64,000 bases of DNA from Lichenostomus cassidix (lineage: Eukaryota > Chordata > Aves > Passeriformes > Meliphagidae), in assembly GCA_008360975.2 (NCBI GenBank), contig CM039189.1:11102056-11166055 (forward strand), in the 5' to 3' direction. The translations under genes were made by a program, and so were the position numbers. The notes under the pieces are model-generated. The model worked only from the letters and a program-made list of their open reading frames with translations. It was not told the origin of the DNA and did not search any database. Positions 24,347 to 37,231 of this stretch are shown here, in pieces (within the stretch, counting starts at the first letter, position 1; every line of letters starts with the position of its first letter).

Positions 24347-26224
24347 TTAATTGAGCACAAAATCATACTGATATATGCCAGTATTTTCCACGAGGGGCAC
24401 ACAGATATCAAAACCTTATGAATATCTAAAATGGGATTACACAGATTCACACTTAAACCTACAAAGTACACCTGCAAGAGCTGAAATACCTAATTTCATT
24501 TAAATTAACTCACTCCTAGATTCCCAAGAGAGTTCACCGCCGAATTAAAAATATAATTAGTTGTCAAATGAACAAGTTCATTTTTCTAAAATCCTAACAA
24601 ATGTAACACAGAAAGCGTCAATAACAAAACTCTGCCCAGCTGAGCAGATCAGCTCAGCAGCAGAGCGCTGGAGTTCCTTTACACAAAGCTGCTTTTGGCA
24701 CCTGTGTGTGACCCCATCTGCATGGGAGATGGAGCCACTGCTGCCATGAGCTGTGCCAGCAAGCTGTGCTTGTCCCACAGGCTGGCAGGGTGCTTCCAGC
24801 TGTAGCCCTGCAGCACGGAGCCCACAGCTCCTTCCCCGGGCAGTGTGGTCACCCCAGAGCTGCTGTACCTGTGGTGGGGACAGAGCACAGCACTGCCCTG
24901 AGCTGGCAGCCAGCTGGGAGCCAAGCAGGGATGGGATGCCCTCGAGAAACACACTCGAGTGCTGCAGGAGCTGCTGTGGCTATTCTGTGTAAGCAAAAGG
25001 GGAAGAGTCACAGATTTCTCCTAATGGGAAAGACTATTACAGTGAGAAAGAGTCACTTTAATAGCAAATGAAAATCCACATATTGGAAAAAGGTTTAGAA
25101 AAGCCAGTATTTCTTTCCATGCTTGTACCAGTTATGCGGCCACAAGGAATGCCTAGATAAACTATCTCTTTACATCAGTTTTAGGATTGATCAGAAAGCA
25201 TTTATGAAAGTAAAGTTTTTCACAGATTTCTAAAAAACAAAAAATTCTGTTGTTCTCCTATGAACATTGCCTAGTTCAGAGTCTTATTTCAGCAATTTTC
25301 TGTGAGATTCAGGCTATTTCTAAAAGTCAGGCATTTTCTCACTTGCAAGAAAATGCTAAATGGACCAAAAGCATGTTAAGTGTCACAGTATTTTCATCTG
25401 CAATTTATTATGTATCATTATTATGTTCCAAATTGATGTGAGGATGTGCAATGTCAAAAGACTACGGACTGGTTGCAGTACCTAAAAATTGCACAAAACT
25501 TGTTCATATTTGGGACTGATCTGCAGGAGCAGAGGCAACACTCCTTTTGCTCAAGTTACTCTGAATTTCACTACTGTAGCACCCAGGAACTGCCTCTGTA
25601 ACCAACATATTTAGGTATTGTGATTTACACCACAATACAATGCCATTACAAACACCCTCTTTATCCCTATAACAACAGCAGTAACACATAGGTGAAATTC
25701 ACATTCAGAATGGTACAATCTGTCATGAACAAATACATTTAGCAGCTTAAGGACTAGTCATTATGGAATTGCTGGAGATTCCAAATTAAAAAGATAGGTA
25801 GCTAAGCAACAGCAAGCTTCCTCCTGTGAACAGTTTTTTGTTATATGCTCTCTAGTTCTGGTAGACTCATTATCCTGTGGAACTTAAAAACAGTTAACGG
25901 AGAGTTGCTCCAAGTACTGTAATTAAGGAGAGGATAAAACAGTGTATTTTCAAACTGGATGGGTCTATAGGGACCTGAATGGAAAGTATCCAAGACTTTC
26001 AATGAAGGTGTTTCATAAAGCATGCAATCTATGTTACACCAATTAAAATGAGCTTTATGAAAAAAATTTAAAAAGCTGAAGTAGTAATTAGATGAAGAAT
26101 GGTTTAATTTAAAAATGTTACATCACGACAGAAATAAGATTTAAAGTATCACGTATTAACATTTCACATGGACAACACTGTGTAAAATTTATCAGGATAA
26201 ATTTAACAATGTTTTCCACACTGA

Positions 26225-26256
26225 AAGACTGTTGGATTATAATATCCAACAGTCTT
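26225..26256. repeat. Inverted repeat, 13-bp stems, 6-base loop
   Basis: Left arm AAGACTGTTGGAT (26225-26237), loop TATAAT, right arm ATCCAACAGTCTT (26244-26256). The arms are exact reverse complements. It lies inside the PIGK last intron and would fold as a short hairpin in the pre-mRNA. It is much shorter than a typical microRNA precursor and pairing does not continue outward. Confidence 0.9.
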
Positions 26257-29200
26257 CCATCAGAAACCCCTTTTGCCTTCGTGTCTTCAGTAAGCAAAAA
26301 AATACTGGTACAGTAAGCTTTGGGTTAAACTTGGAATCCACATCTGGATAGTGGCAGCACAGAAAGCAGTGCATACAGTCAGGAATGAAGTAATTCCCAA
26401 ATGAAACAGGGATACACAAACTCTTCAATCTCCTCCAGCATCTTTTTCCAAAGAAGGCTTTAAGAAAGGGTGTGAAAGCTTAGGAATGAATGTGCAAATC
26501 ATCCTTGTTGCAGGGAATGCTCCCCAACCTGAGGCAGATGGTGTGTGTTTGTACCAGGAGTGCAAAACATCCCTGTGCAACTGCACAAAAATAACACTTC
26601 AGGGGCTCTGTGTGCCAGCGAGTCCATTAAAGTGGCAGCGATTGGATTTCAAATTAATCCCTGCTTAATTCTCACTGCAGTTTCAGTGCTGAGTGTCCTA
26701 GACCCAGCTTTGGCCTATTTATTGCAGCACATGTGGTATAAAACATCTGAGAGTTCTGGGGCTGCCTGGCAGACAGCAGCAGCTCCAGCCCAGGAGGAAG
26801 CTTGTGCACACCCTCTGTGGGGTTCTCCACCTCAGCCAGTCCTGGGGGACAGCAAGCACTCACAGGGAAGTGAAACACAATTGTCTGTGCAGTGCTTGCA
26901 CTCACTGGGGTGAATTTTATGTGTTTTGGGGGGTGAAATTCCAAATTTTTTTCTTGGTCATTTTCCATTTAAATGAAAGTTTGTTTTTCTTCCACTGCTT
27001 ACAAAAGGTTTCTTTTCTTGTTTCTCAGGTTACCAAATTTTATGTGAGGCTCTGTTGTAAAGACCGGTATTGAAACCTGAAAAAAAGATCCACATCTCAA
27101 AACAGGTCTTTGAAATTCAAGGTGAACCTCAGAACCAAAACTGAAACAATCCACCTGCTTCTCAGAAAACTGATCTCACTCTGAAGGAAAATCCTTGGAA
27201 AAGCCAAATTCTGCTATGCAGTGCACTGTGCCAGTAGCACACTATGCATTTCCTAGAGGAACTCCAACAACTCAGGTTTACTTGCAATTTACAATTTCAA
27301 ACTGGGTAATCCTTTCAATTCTTATGACAAAGCACACAACAAAGTTTATTTTCAGAATGAATTTATATGTATCACAAGCAAATCACAGCATAAAGTATGT
27401 CTTCAAAGCTTTCAGTGAAAGTCTGCACTTCTAATTTGTCGGGTACAGTTTGGATTTTGGGGTCCTCACAGGGGAGTAGGGGAAATCAAATAACTCCAGT
27501 CATCAAGTGATAGTTTAATCCTTTCTGTGCTCACAGCAAGATTAAAGTCCTAAGAGAACTCCAGCGTAAACAGTGCCTGTTAATCTACAAAACAATTTAA
27601 AGTACTTTAGTCTAAGCTCCCGGTTTGTATTTATTAACCACAGTGCCATGATTACTGATATCTCCAATATTAATAAAACAATGAAGGAAATTCATTCATC
27701 AATAACAAAAACTCACAAAGGGTAAGGGGAAAAACTGCAGCTAAACTAAATTAACATCAATACCAACAACTGCATTTTAATATTTACTTTGTACAATCAT
27801 TGTCATAGGAACAATACTGTTACGATAGCTTTACTTTTTCATTTCCTTCTAAAATTTGTAATCTATAAGGGCTTTTTTAGAAAGAGCTTTTGTCTTACTG
27901 CCTACTTTCAGAGTTATCTCTTAGCATTTCACAGCACTGCAAAGTGCAACCTCTAATCTTCCAACCTGTGATACAATACATAATATACACCTTCTAATCA
28001 AAGGGAGCCTTCCCAGCTCCTGGGACACAGGGCAGTTGAATTCCCAGACAATCCAGTCCTCAGGTGGGTGATGTCCACCCAGCAAACACAGCAGGGATTG
28101 CACCAGGGGGACTCCAAACCCAGCTATGTGATTTGCTTTGTAACACAAAGAGGATACACACATCTCTGGACTGGCAGCAGGAACCATTCCTACCTGTTCT
28201 CAACAGCCTGGCACAGGGCTGAGCTCTCACCTGCTCTGAGCTACATCATGGAATTCACAAATACTTTAGAGAGGAGATGACAAAAGTCACAGTATAAAGT
28301 CGTATTTAGAGAAAAAAGTGCAACTACCTCTTTTTAAGGTACGCTAAGCAAATTGTTCTTTATACTTTAATCAAATTCATACCTGTATATGAAGCCATGA
28401 TCATGATTTTCCACAAAAGGATACCTAAGTCGGCAGCAAATATATGAATTACATTTGCAAACACAAAGGTTCAGGCCAATTGAAGCATGAAAAAATACCA
28501 GATGAGCAGCTTAATTAAGTAGACTTGGTATTCAAAACTCAGTCACTGCTACTTAGAGAAGCATACTCCTTTTTTAATATGCTTATATTTAATTAATTTA
28601 AACAAGAGGAGGATTATTAGCAAAAACAAGACTAAAGGCAAGACTTTAGTGCTCAGTGTCATGCCACAACTGGAAAGATAAACTCCTTGAGGTCCTTACA
28701 CTGAGGGGGTCAGAAAACGACAAAAACACACAGTGGTGAGGCAGAGCTCAGCAGGGAGAAGCCTCTAAAAATCATCAGATATTAAAGCAACTCGCAGCTA
28801 CTGAAACTTTGAGTTAAGCAGGGACAGCAAAGAACAAAGGAGGTGAAAAGGGTGTGTAAAGGCTGCTGGAGGGACAGGGATATTCCGTATTCACAACATA
28901 CAGTGCTGTAAATAGGGCCAAGCTATTCTCAGAGCACTGTTTTCTCCAAGAGCATGCACTGCTAACCTTCCCCTAGGAAAGGATTATCTCAGTCTTCTAC
29001 TGTGCAAGTCTTCACACAAATGCAACATTGCACTGCCAGTGGGATCAGACCAGAGCCAACCTGTCAGCTCTGCACAGCCAAGCCCCACACATGGGCACAT
29101 GCACACGTGGGCTCCCACCTGTTTCATCTGGGATCATTATTCCATGTATCAGCCTCATCCAGCCCTACCTAATTGAGGAGCACAGCACTGCTGCTTCCTT

Positions 29201-31891
29201 CTAGGAACTCTGACTAGGATTTCCTTTAGCATCTCTCTGAAATACAAGGTGAGTCCACTTGAATGCTTTTAAATCAAGTTTTCTAAGGAACGTTTTATTC
29301 CTAATCTTATAAAATTAATTGTATGCTTAGAACTTTCATTATGAAGTGCAATTTTGATCATTCAAATTCAAGCAAAGTTTTCTTCTGTTTATATAGAGAA
29401 ACCATGATGTTCATAAATTATTATGCCGTTTCTTTCAAAGTAGTAGTGATGATTCTAATCATGCTTTTTTCTGCACATCCCATAAGTATCTATTCCTTCA
29501 CTGCCAGGTGACAGACTGTATTAACAACAGATGTTAAACTGCATTAGTTCTCATATCCAGAGAATGCTGTAATGAGTGCGAGATCTAATCAAATCCTTCA
29601 ACAGCTACACTTGAAATCCAAATAAGTGTTCCTTATTCACATAGTTTTTAATGCCCATTTCTCAAATCTCTACAATGATAATTTAAAAAGTTCTGTTACC
29701 CTGAGCTGTGTGCTGCATTATATGCATGTGCAGTAAAGCTCCACATTTTCTAGCTCCAGTTTGCACAACTGGGAACAGCTTTACGCTGAAGAGGCAGGCA
29801 TGAAAACATGAATGGAGGGAGAAGCAGGGCTGAGGCAAAAGATGCCTTCACACTTATAAGAGCAAGATCAAGTATGACTTTACTTTTATTGCAATACATT
29901 TTCACTTTCAGTGAGAAACCAGTGAATAACAGCTGGTGACAGGTTGGTTTGTTCCCCACCACCACACAGCTTTTAAAGGTGATTCTGTATTCAGTAGTTT
30001 TGTACTCATAAGTCAAACAAGTGCTCTTACCCAAGTTTATGTTGTGTGTACTCTCTCATGGGAGCAGGAAAAGAGGAAAAGGAGAAAGACCTATTCTGAA
30101 ATATCAGTCAAATACTTTTGGGTGCTCTAGCTGCTATAGAAAATAAATCATAAAACGTGGGCACAGCAATTATACAGGCACTTATTTAGTGGCTGCACAT
30201 AATTACACCTACACAAAAAAGCCATTTTTGTTACACTCAGTATGTCAAAGGACAAGGAGTCCCAGAGAGCAGATCCATTCCTACAAAGAGCTTTTATAGG
30301 CATTAAGAAAGAACAGCAGATTTATGGTATCATAAATAATCACTGTTCCCCCCTGAAATTTGCATGACACAGGTCATCAGTCAAATACTATGTGGGGCTC
30401 ACAAAGAGCATCTTTCTGGAAGAATGAATGGGTGTAACTGAGGACACACCCTCCCAACACCCTCCCAGACCATCCCATGTAACATGTGTGGAACAAACAG
30501 CTTCTGAAAGGGTCTTTAAAAATGATGAAACCACACATGGTTTTATCTGGGGCAAACCAGTTGCACCTTTCCTGCCTCCATCTACACTAACCACAGGTTA
30601 CTGCCCCATTAATGTCCTGCTGCCACTCGGTCCCCTCTAAGCACCACTCATCAGCCATTTGTCATGTATTTGTACACGGGCTTTCATGTTAAGCACTCGC
30701 TGGGTAATTCACAGGAATGCACAATTACAATGTCCATGGTGAGGCCTCTCATGCTGGGGAGGGCTGGCTAAAGCAGGGTGCCACACACTGAGCAGCAAAG
30801 CCAGGCATTACAGCAGGAATCACTTGCACAAGGTTGAATCACAACCCCATGCAAAGAATTTGCACAGGAATGACGATGCAGGATGCTGTCTTGTCTGTCC
30901 AACACAACAAACACAACTGCTCCATTACTGGAGTCTTCATTCATTTACCCCTTCCATTCATTCTTCAAATGGAAATGATTTCATCAAATTTCAACCCTCT
31001 GAATTATTTAGGAAAACAATTCTAGACAGAGCACTAGAGAGCAGCCTGCCAATATCTCTATCTCTGGCCATTCATCAACCCTGTCAAGAGCTTGTGAGTT
31101 ACATTTCTGTGCTCCTCACAGCATGCTACTGAAGAGTAAACAAAACATAATTAAATTAACACAAAAAAATCACCAATAACACCTAGGATTACATGGTTAA
31201 GTGGGATAAATGTGTGAATATATTTGGAGCTAACAGTGCCTTCCCCTGAGGAAAAGTGTTCAGAAAGGTATTTGCTGTCACAGCACTGTAAAATACATCA
31301 AGATTGATAACATTTATATTTTTTCCTTATCAGTGGGAGCTTACTGGTAACAGCTACTTTTTTTGCTGCATAAGTTCAGGAGAAATACAATAAATAGAAG
31401 AAAAAAATTTAGCAGAACCGCTACTAATTCTACTCCTGCTAATTCTACTACTCACTGGAATACCATTTAAATAAACACTGCCTATCAGGGAAGCTTTCAT
31501 GTGTAAACAATAAAAAATTAATGATTAATAAGAACTGTACAAGGTTTTGTGAGAAATGAAAATGTTACACAACACTGAACAGACATCAGAAAATGGAATT
31601 CAATCTTACATCTTGGACAACCTACTATAAAAAAATTCAGTAGCCTGCTTTATATAGGAAGGTTCTGATCTTGCATATATTTTGTGAAAGGTAACACAAA
31701 CTGAGTCCAAAATTTAGTCTTGCACTCAAATTACACATGTGCTTGTACACACACTAATGTCCAATATCAAGCAATAAAAGAAGAATAAAGACTAAGAAAT
31801 ACATTGCCCTTTGCCTGAAGACCTTACAGCATTGTCTCCTTTCCTCTACTCAACACAAATCCATGCACACACTTGGCTTTCTTATTCCTGC

Positions 31892-31905
31892 CATTATTAT
31901 TATTC
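31892..31905. repeat. (ATT)n short microsatellite
   Basis: Four to five ATT units in the PIGK intron. Confidence 0.8.
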
Positions 31906-32826
31906 AAGGGACACAAACACAACCCATCAGAAACCAGAGCACTAATTTAACAGCCCCAGTGGATGCTGACCCTCCTCTCCAGGCCTCATCTCACCAAAAC
32001 TGCCTGACCAACACTGTACTTTCAGTCAGGTAATTCCCAAACACAGCTCTGGGGAGAGAAGGTCTAAGGAGCAGTCAGAGCACTGTAAGGTTCCTGTGAA
32101 GAGACACGAAGTGGGGCTTGGCAGAAGCCATGCAGCAACAGCAGGAAGGTGCTGAAGCAGAATGTGCCTCACTCCTGCAACACAGCAAACCTCTGTCCTT
32201 CCACAAGTTTCTACTGCAGACAAAGCCAGAAAAATTCTCAACAAGTTGGGCACAATTTGGGGATGCCAAAGGCAGCATTTTCATGGCCCAAAGAGGCTTT
32301 TGCAGAAAAATCAGCTGCAAGCTAGGAAAGGGGCCCTTTCTCTGCATACAAAACTGAAGTCTTACTAATCAATGACCACTAAGGAACATTGCTTACTTTT
32401 ACATTTGCCAGTAAGTCTCATTCCAAATGCAAAGCTTGGTCCATGAAAGATTCTTCCTAAGGGAGAGCAAAACTGATCACCAAAATGAAGTTAACTCCGG
32501 AACAGTACTTCTGCTGTTGAATACTGTACTTAACAAAAGAAAAAAGTGATTTAATTTATGATTAAAAGGATTTGATAAATCAGTTTTCTGTTACCCCGAG
32601 AAGTCCTAAAATTTATTTCAGATCAACCATAAATTTTGAATTACTACACCACTGCACTATACAGGTTGTTCTCATATAGACAAGATTTATGTTTTTTTAA
32701 TTTAAGAACGATTAAAAAAATAAATGTAGCAGTAGCTCTTCATTCTGTAGTATCTTCAGCTTTTAATATACATTAAAAGACAATTAATAATTTCTTTTAA
32801 ATGTAGACTTTTAATGCTACTGTTTA

Positions 32827-32865
32827 CAACAACAACAACAACAACAACAATAATAATAATAATAA
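32827..32865. repeat. Compound microsatellite (CAA)8(TAA)5
   Basis: Eight CAA units (32827-32850) pass directly into five TAA units (32851-32865). The switch differs by a single base per unit, consistent with a C-to-T change that then spread by slippage. Confidence 0.95.
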
Positions 32866-35800
32866 ACATTATAGTCTTTATAACCCCAAAATCCTACTGC
32901 TAGGAATTATGCTTTCTCACTAAGGTTTTTGTGTCTTAATTGTCTTCATGTAATATTGATATCTGGTACTTGGATGTAATTAAAAACAGGGGAACCATTC
33001 TTAGAGTACTATTCCAATCCATCAGGTGAATTTTCTCACTATGATATGAAAATTTTCATCTACTTAATTAGCACACCTACTTCTTCCATGCCTAAGTGCA
33101 CCTAAGCTGTGCTTTATGATGGCCCAAGGAAAGGAAAAAGAAACCACAACACATCAATTATGCCTCCACTCAGTTGTACAACTATTTTAAAATGTGTGAA
33201 CAGTTAAGACAAAATTGAAAAATTACCATAATAGGCTTTTGACACTTCCCCGCTTAAGCAAAAATTAATTCTAACTCCCTGTTTTTATGCAAAGCCTTTA
33301 TAATTTCTCTAATCTCAAGTTCCCACGAGAGAGAACACAATTCTTTCAAGTACAAGTATGTGAGGCTTGGCATCTTCTCTTTTTAGTTATGCAGTTTATT
33401 TGATGGAAGTCTAAACCACTAAGCCTCCCTTTGTGCTTAATATAAGCCATCCTCAGTGGAAATACAAGTTAATTTAAGTAAAATGAAGTTTTAGGAAGAA
33501 TGCATTCTCTTGCACAGAAAGCCTCACTAAATCAAAGCTTTTTTAAATGCAGCGTCTGCTTCCTGAATTGCTCTAGAACCTGTAATAAAAATAAACTAAA
33601 AAGAAGAAAAAATTTTAAAAGGTACTTTTACATATGAAACATCATAAACATAAAAACAGCTAACTTCTCATTTTACTGTTTTGCAGCCACAACTTACATC
33701 ATGCATGAAGACACTCTTGCAACATAATGAATTAGCACATTTTAACCATAATTTGTTCTATTAATGGTGACTAATAGTAAAACCTACTGCTTGTGTTGCA
33801 AAGGTGCATCAGCTGTATTGGATTGCTGGGATACACTTCCATACACACTAAGCTGTGTGGATCACATCCTAAATTCAGTTATTCCACAGCACTGCTCAGC
33901 CCTGAAACACACCTGAAGTATTTGTACATCACATACTTTGCTTCAGCAGCACAGGGTGTATTCTGATGCCTACAAACCTATTAAGGTCACAGACAGCTTG
34001 TGCAGATATTTAGTCTATTCCCATGAGAGGCAGAGGTATATTATTTGCATACCATTATGTACTGAAAAACCTCTTCAGTTATCCCCGCTGGATAACTCAC
34101 CTCACTGCCCTAAATAGCATTCACTTTTCCAATATTTGAAGGAACAGCAAATAAATGGGACCCAGTGCAGACAAATCCAAAAAGACTCAGAATATCTAAG
34201 AATCCCAGCTTATAAATGACAAATGTGAATGAATGCAGATCAATATATCACATAAAAATATTGTGGAAGCAAGGAATGATGAAAAAAGTGAATTATATGC
34301 TTAAGAGAAGAATAAAATGTTGAGAGTGAAAATGGCTGAAGAGATAATTTTAGCAAAAATAGCTGACATTAGCCAAGCTTATAATGACCACAAAGGAGAG
34401 CAGAGTCTCAAAGCACAGAACTCACTTAAAAATAGCCTCCTTACATTTGCAGTGACAGCAGTGGTTCTAATCTCATCTACCCAAAACAAAGTGAGAAAGC
34501 TATTGATATTTTGTCTATAGCAGTGTGCAACTGTCACAGTTCATATGATGTCAGCAGCTGAGACCCATGGGACATGTACATGTTGGTTCTTCAGTACCAG
34601 CTGCAATACTGTGAATATTTGCTGTAACTGCAAACATGTTCCAACATGCCCTAATTTTCCTCCTCCATTTTATTCCCCCCGTAATTACAATGTTTTGAAC
34701 AAACATCTCCCAGCCTCTGCTCACTCGCTTTTTCTAGTTATCCTTCCTGATGTCAATACAGCCACAAAGAAGGGGGAATATAAATAAAGTATCCGTGTGC
34801 TTTGTGAAGAAAGTCAGAAGAGATTAACATAATGGTCCTTTACAGCCTTAGTCTGCAAATAGAACCTCTCACTGTTAACCTTGGTTTGCTTTTTGCCAAC
34901 CTGCTATGTGAAGTTTACTTTAAGCTGTAAGCATTTTTGAACCTGTCTCTTTCTGTAAAGCTCTGAGCACAGATACAGCACAATAGAAACAGTAACCATC
35001 GCCTTAAAATCACAGTTGTGAGCAGGTTGTGAAGAACAACAAAAGGGGATCATGGCACAATCAGTCCCATGCCAAAACAAAGACACAGAAACATCAATAG
35101 TGCATATTGAAAGGTTTGTGCACAGAGGATCTTCAAACACATGGCTTGCTTCAGCTGAAAAAAAGCAAATCAATTTTTTGAATATAAGGAATATAATAAT
35201 TTTTTGAATCCATGGATGTACAGCTACTACCAACCCTCCAAATGTAGTTATTTGAAGTTCAGATGAGTAAACCCCAGAGATCTACAGCACTCTATAAAGT
35301 CTGTCATGTTACAGTCATTTCCTGAACATCTTCCTTCATTTTACATCTTAAATAGTGCTTATTAAAAAGAAACGGTTACAGGAATTACCTCTTAAAGAAG
35401 CTGCAAATCCAACGCAGCACCTCTAACAATTATAGCTGCTATAGAGCCAGGGTATCTTTTCATATATTTTTAATAGTACATCTGACAATTCTATATGCTG
35501 GTGGGTAAGAAACTGATGTCTCATAATCCACTAAATGGATGAGGCTACAGTCAAATATAAAGCCTCGTATTAGCAGTATTCTCAAGGGCAAACTGAGCAC
35601 TCTCATGATATGCACAAAAGCCTCAAATTTATTTCTATTTCAGCTTTCCAAAGTAACAGCTATTTTTACTCTCATCTGCTCACGAGAAATATAAACAAAA
35701 ACTTTCAGGAATACAAGTACATTTTATCAGTTTTAGCTGATACTACCTTTCCTAGCTGGCTTTAGAAATTCTGTAGTCACACAGCCAACCAGCATGAAAA

Positions 35801-37189
35801 ATGCCCTTTTTTTTGTCAAGCGCAGTTTGCACCACTGCTGTGCTTAATGAGCACAGGACTCTACCAGGACTGGTGAGAGTGGAGTGTAGCCACTTGAGGG
35901 GCAGCCCCTTAAATTGCTCCAAGCTGTCTGTCAAACTGATCTCCCATCCTGTGCCAAAGAAGAATGGAGATAAAATGCCAATCTGTACATGTCAGGGTTT
36001 CACAGGTCAGGAAAGATACAAGAGACATGACCTCAGAAAACTGAGAGATCAGAGTTAAGACTTCTTTGTCCAAACTGCAGGATCTGGACAGCCTAAAACA
36101 GTCATTTTGAAAACAAGGCATCAGTTGCATCCATGTCTGCTACTGCAATTCCCTGGAGACAGGTTTTGAGGGAGAGCACAGACTGGGTGTCACTGTCACT
36201 TTGCTGGGAGCCAGTTCTGGGAAGCAGAGATAAATGCACATTCCAAGATGTGACAGAAGACTGGACTCTACTGATGCCCAGAGAAGCTCATAATGTAAAT
36301 GCATATCAGACAGAACACTTTGATAACTGCTCAATTAACTGTTCTTAATAGAGTGTGTAAGAGGAAAAAACGGGTCATTCTTCTATTGGTTTTAAATTCT
36401 ACTTTGGTTTCATTTTTAAACAATGCAAGGAAGAAGGTAAAGTTGCATGCTTTAATACATAAATAGGGAAGAAAAATGGACAATGCATGCAACACTTCTG
36501 GAATATGAAGAAGCTACCAAACACCATCTCAAATGTCTCTGGGAAGCTGGAACAGGCAAAATTTCCCCTTCTTGGCTTACAGCAAATGTTCAGTGTGGTA
36601 TTTCTAGTAGGAAACAGTTAAAAACAAGAACCACACAACTGACTGTTCAGGTTCCTCATACAAGGTACCTTTCAATGCATTTAGTTATTCAATCCATTGT
36701 ATTTAGCTATAATTGGAAAAATGTAATACTACATTCAGTTCCCCTGTAATGCTTGGTCAGCAACAAAAAGCACTCATGGTTCTTTTCTGGCTCTGCTGAG
36801 TGTTCTATGCAGACAAAGGAAGTGCTCCCCATGCATTAATATTTTGGCACTCCAGCCCAACAGAGATGAAGTTCCCCATAATTGCTACTAAATTTTTAAG
36901 ATTTGGGGGGTAGTATTTGAAAGAAAAATAATTCTAAGATACTTATCTTTATTCTGTCTTGAAGACTAAGAGAAGAGATTCCATCTAATATTTCAACTTA
37001 AAGTGATAAACCAGTAGAACTTCCCCTGTGGTTGAGAAACAGTAAAATAATGGTCCTGGATAGGCAGAGAGTGATCACCCACAAGAGTCCTTTAATGGGA
37101 AGATGGAAGAGACAGCTTTACTGCATCTCTGCTACTGAGAGGGAAGATCATGATCAGATGAAAAACAGAACAGAAGCAGCCATGTCTCG

Positions 37190-37231
37190 TCAGTAGTTTA
37201 TGCTAACTGATCAGTAATTTATGCTAACTCC
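37190..37231. repeat. 21-bp imperfect tandem duplication
   Basis: TCAGTAGTTTATGCTAACTGA at 37190-37210 is followed by a copy with three differences (TCAGTAATTTATGCTAACTCC) at 37211-37231. Confidence 0.85.
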
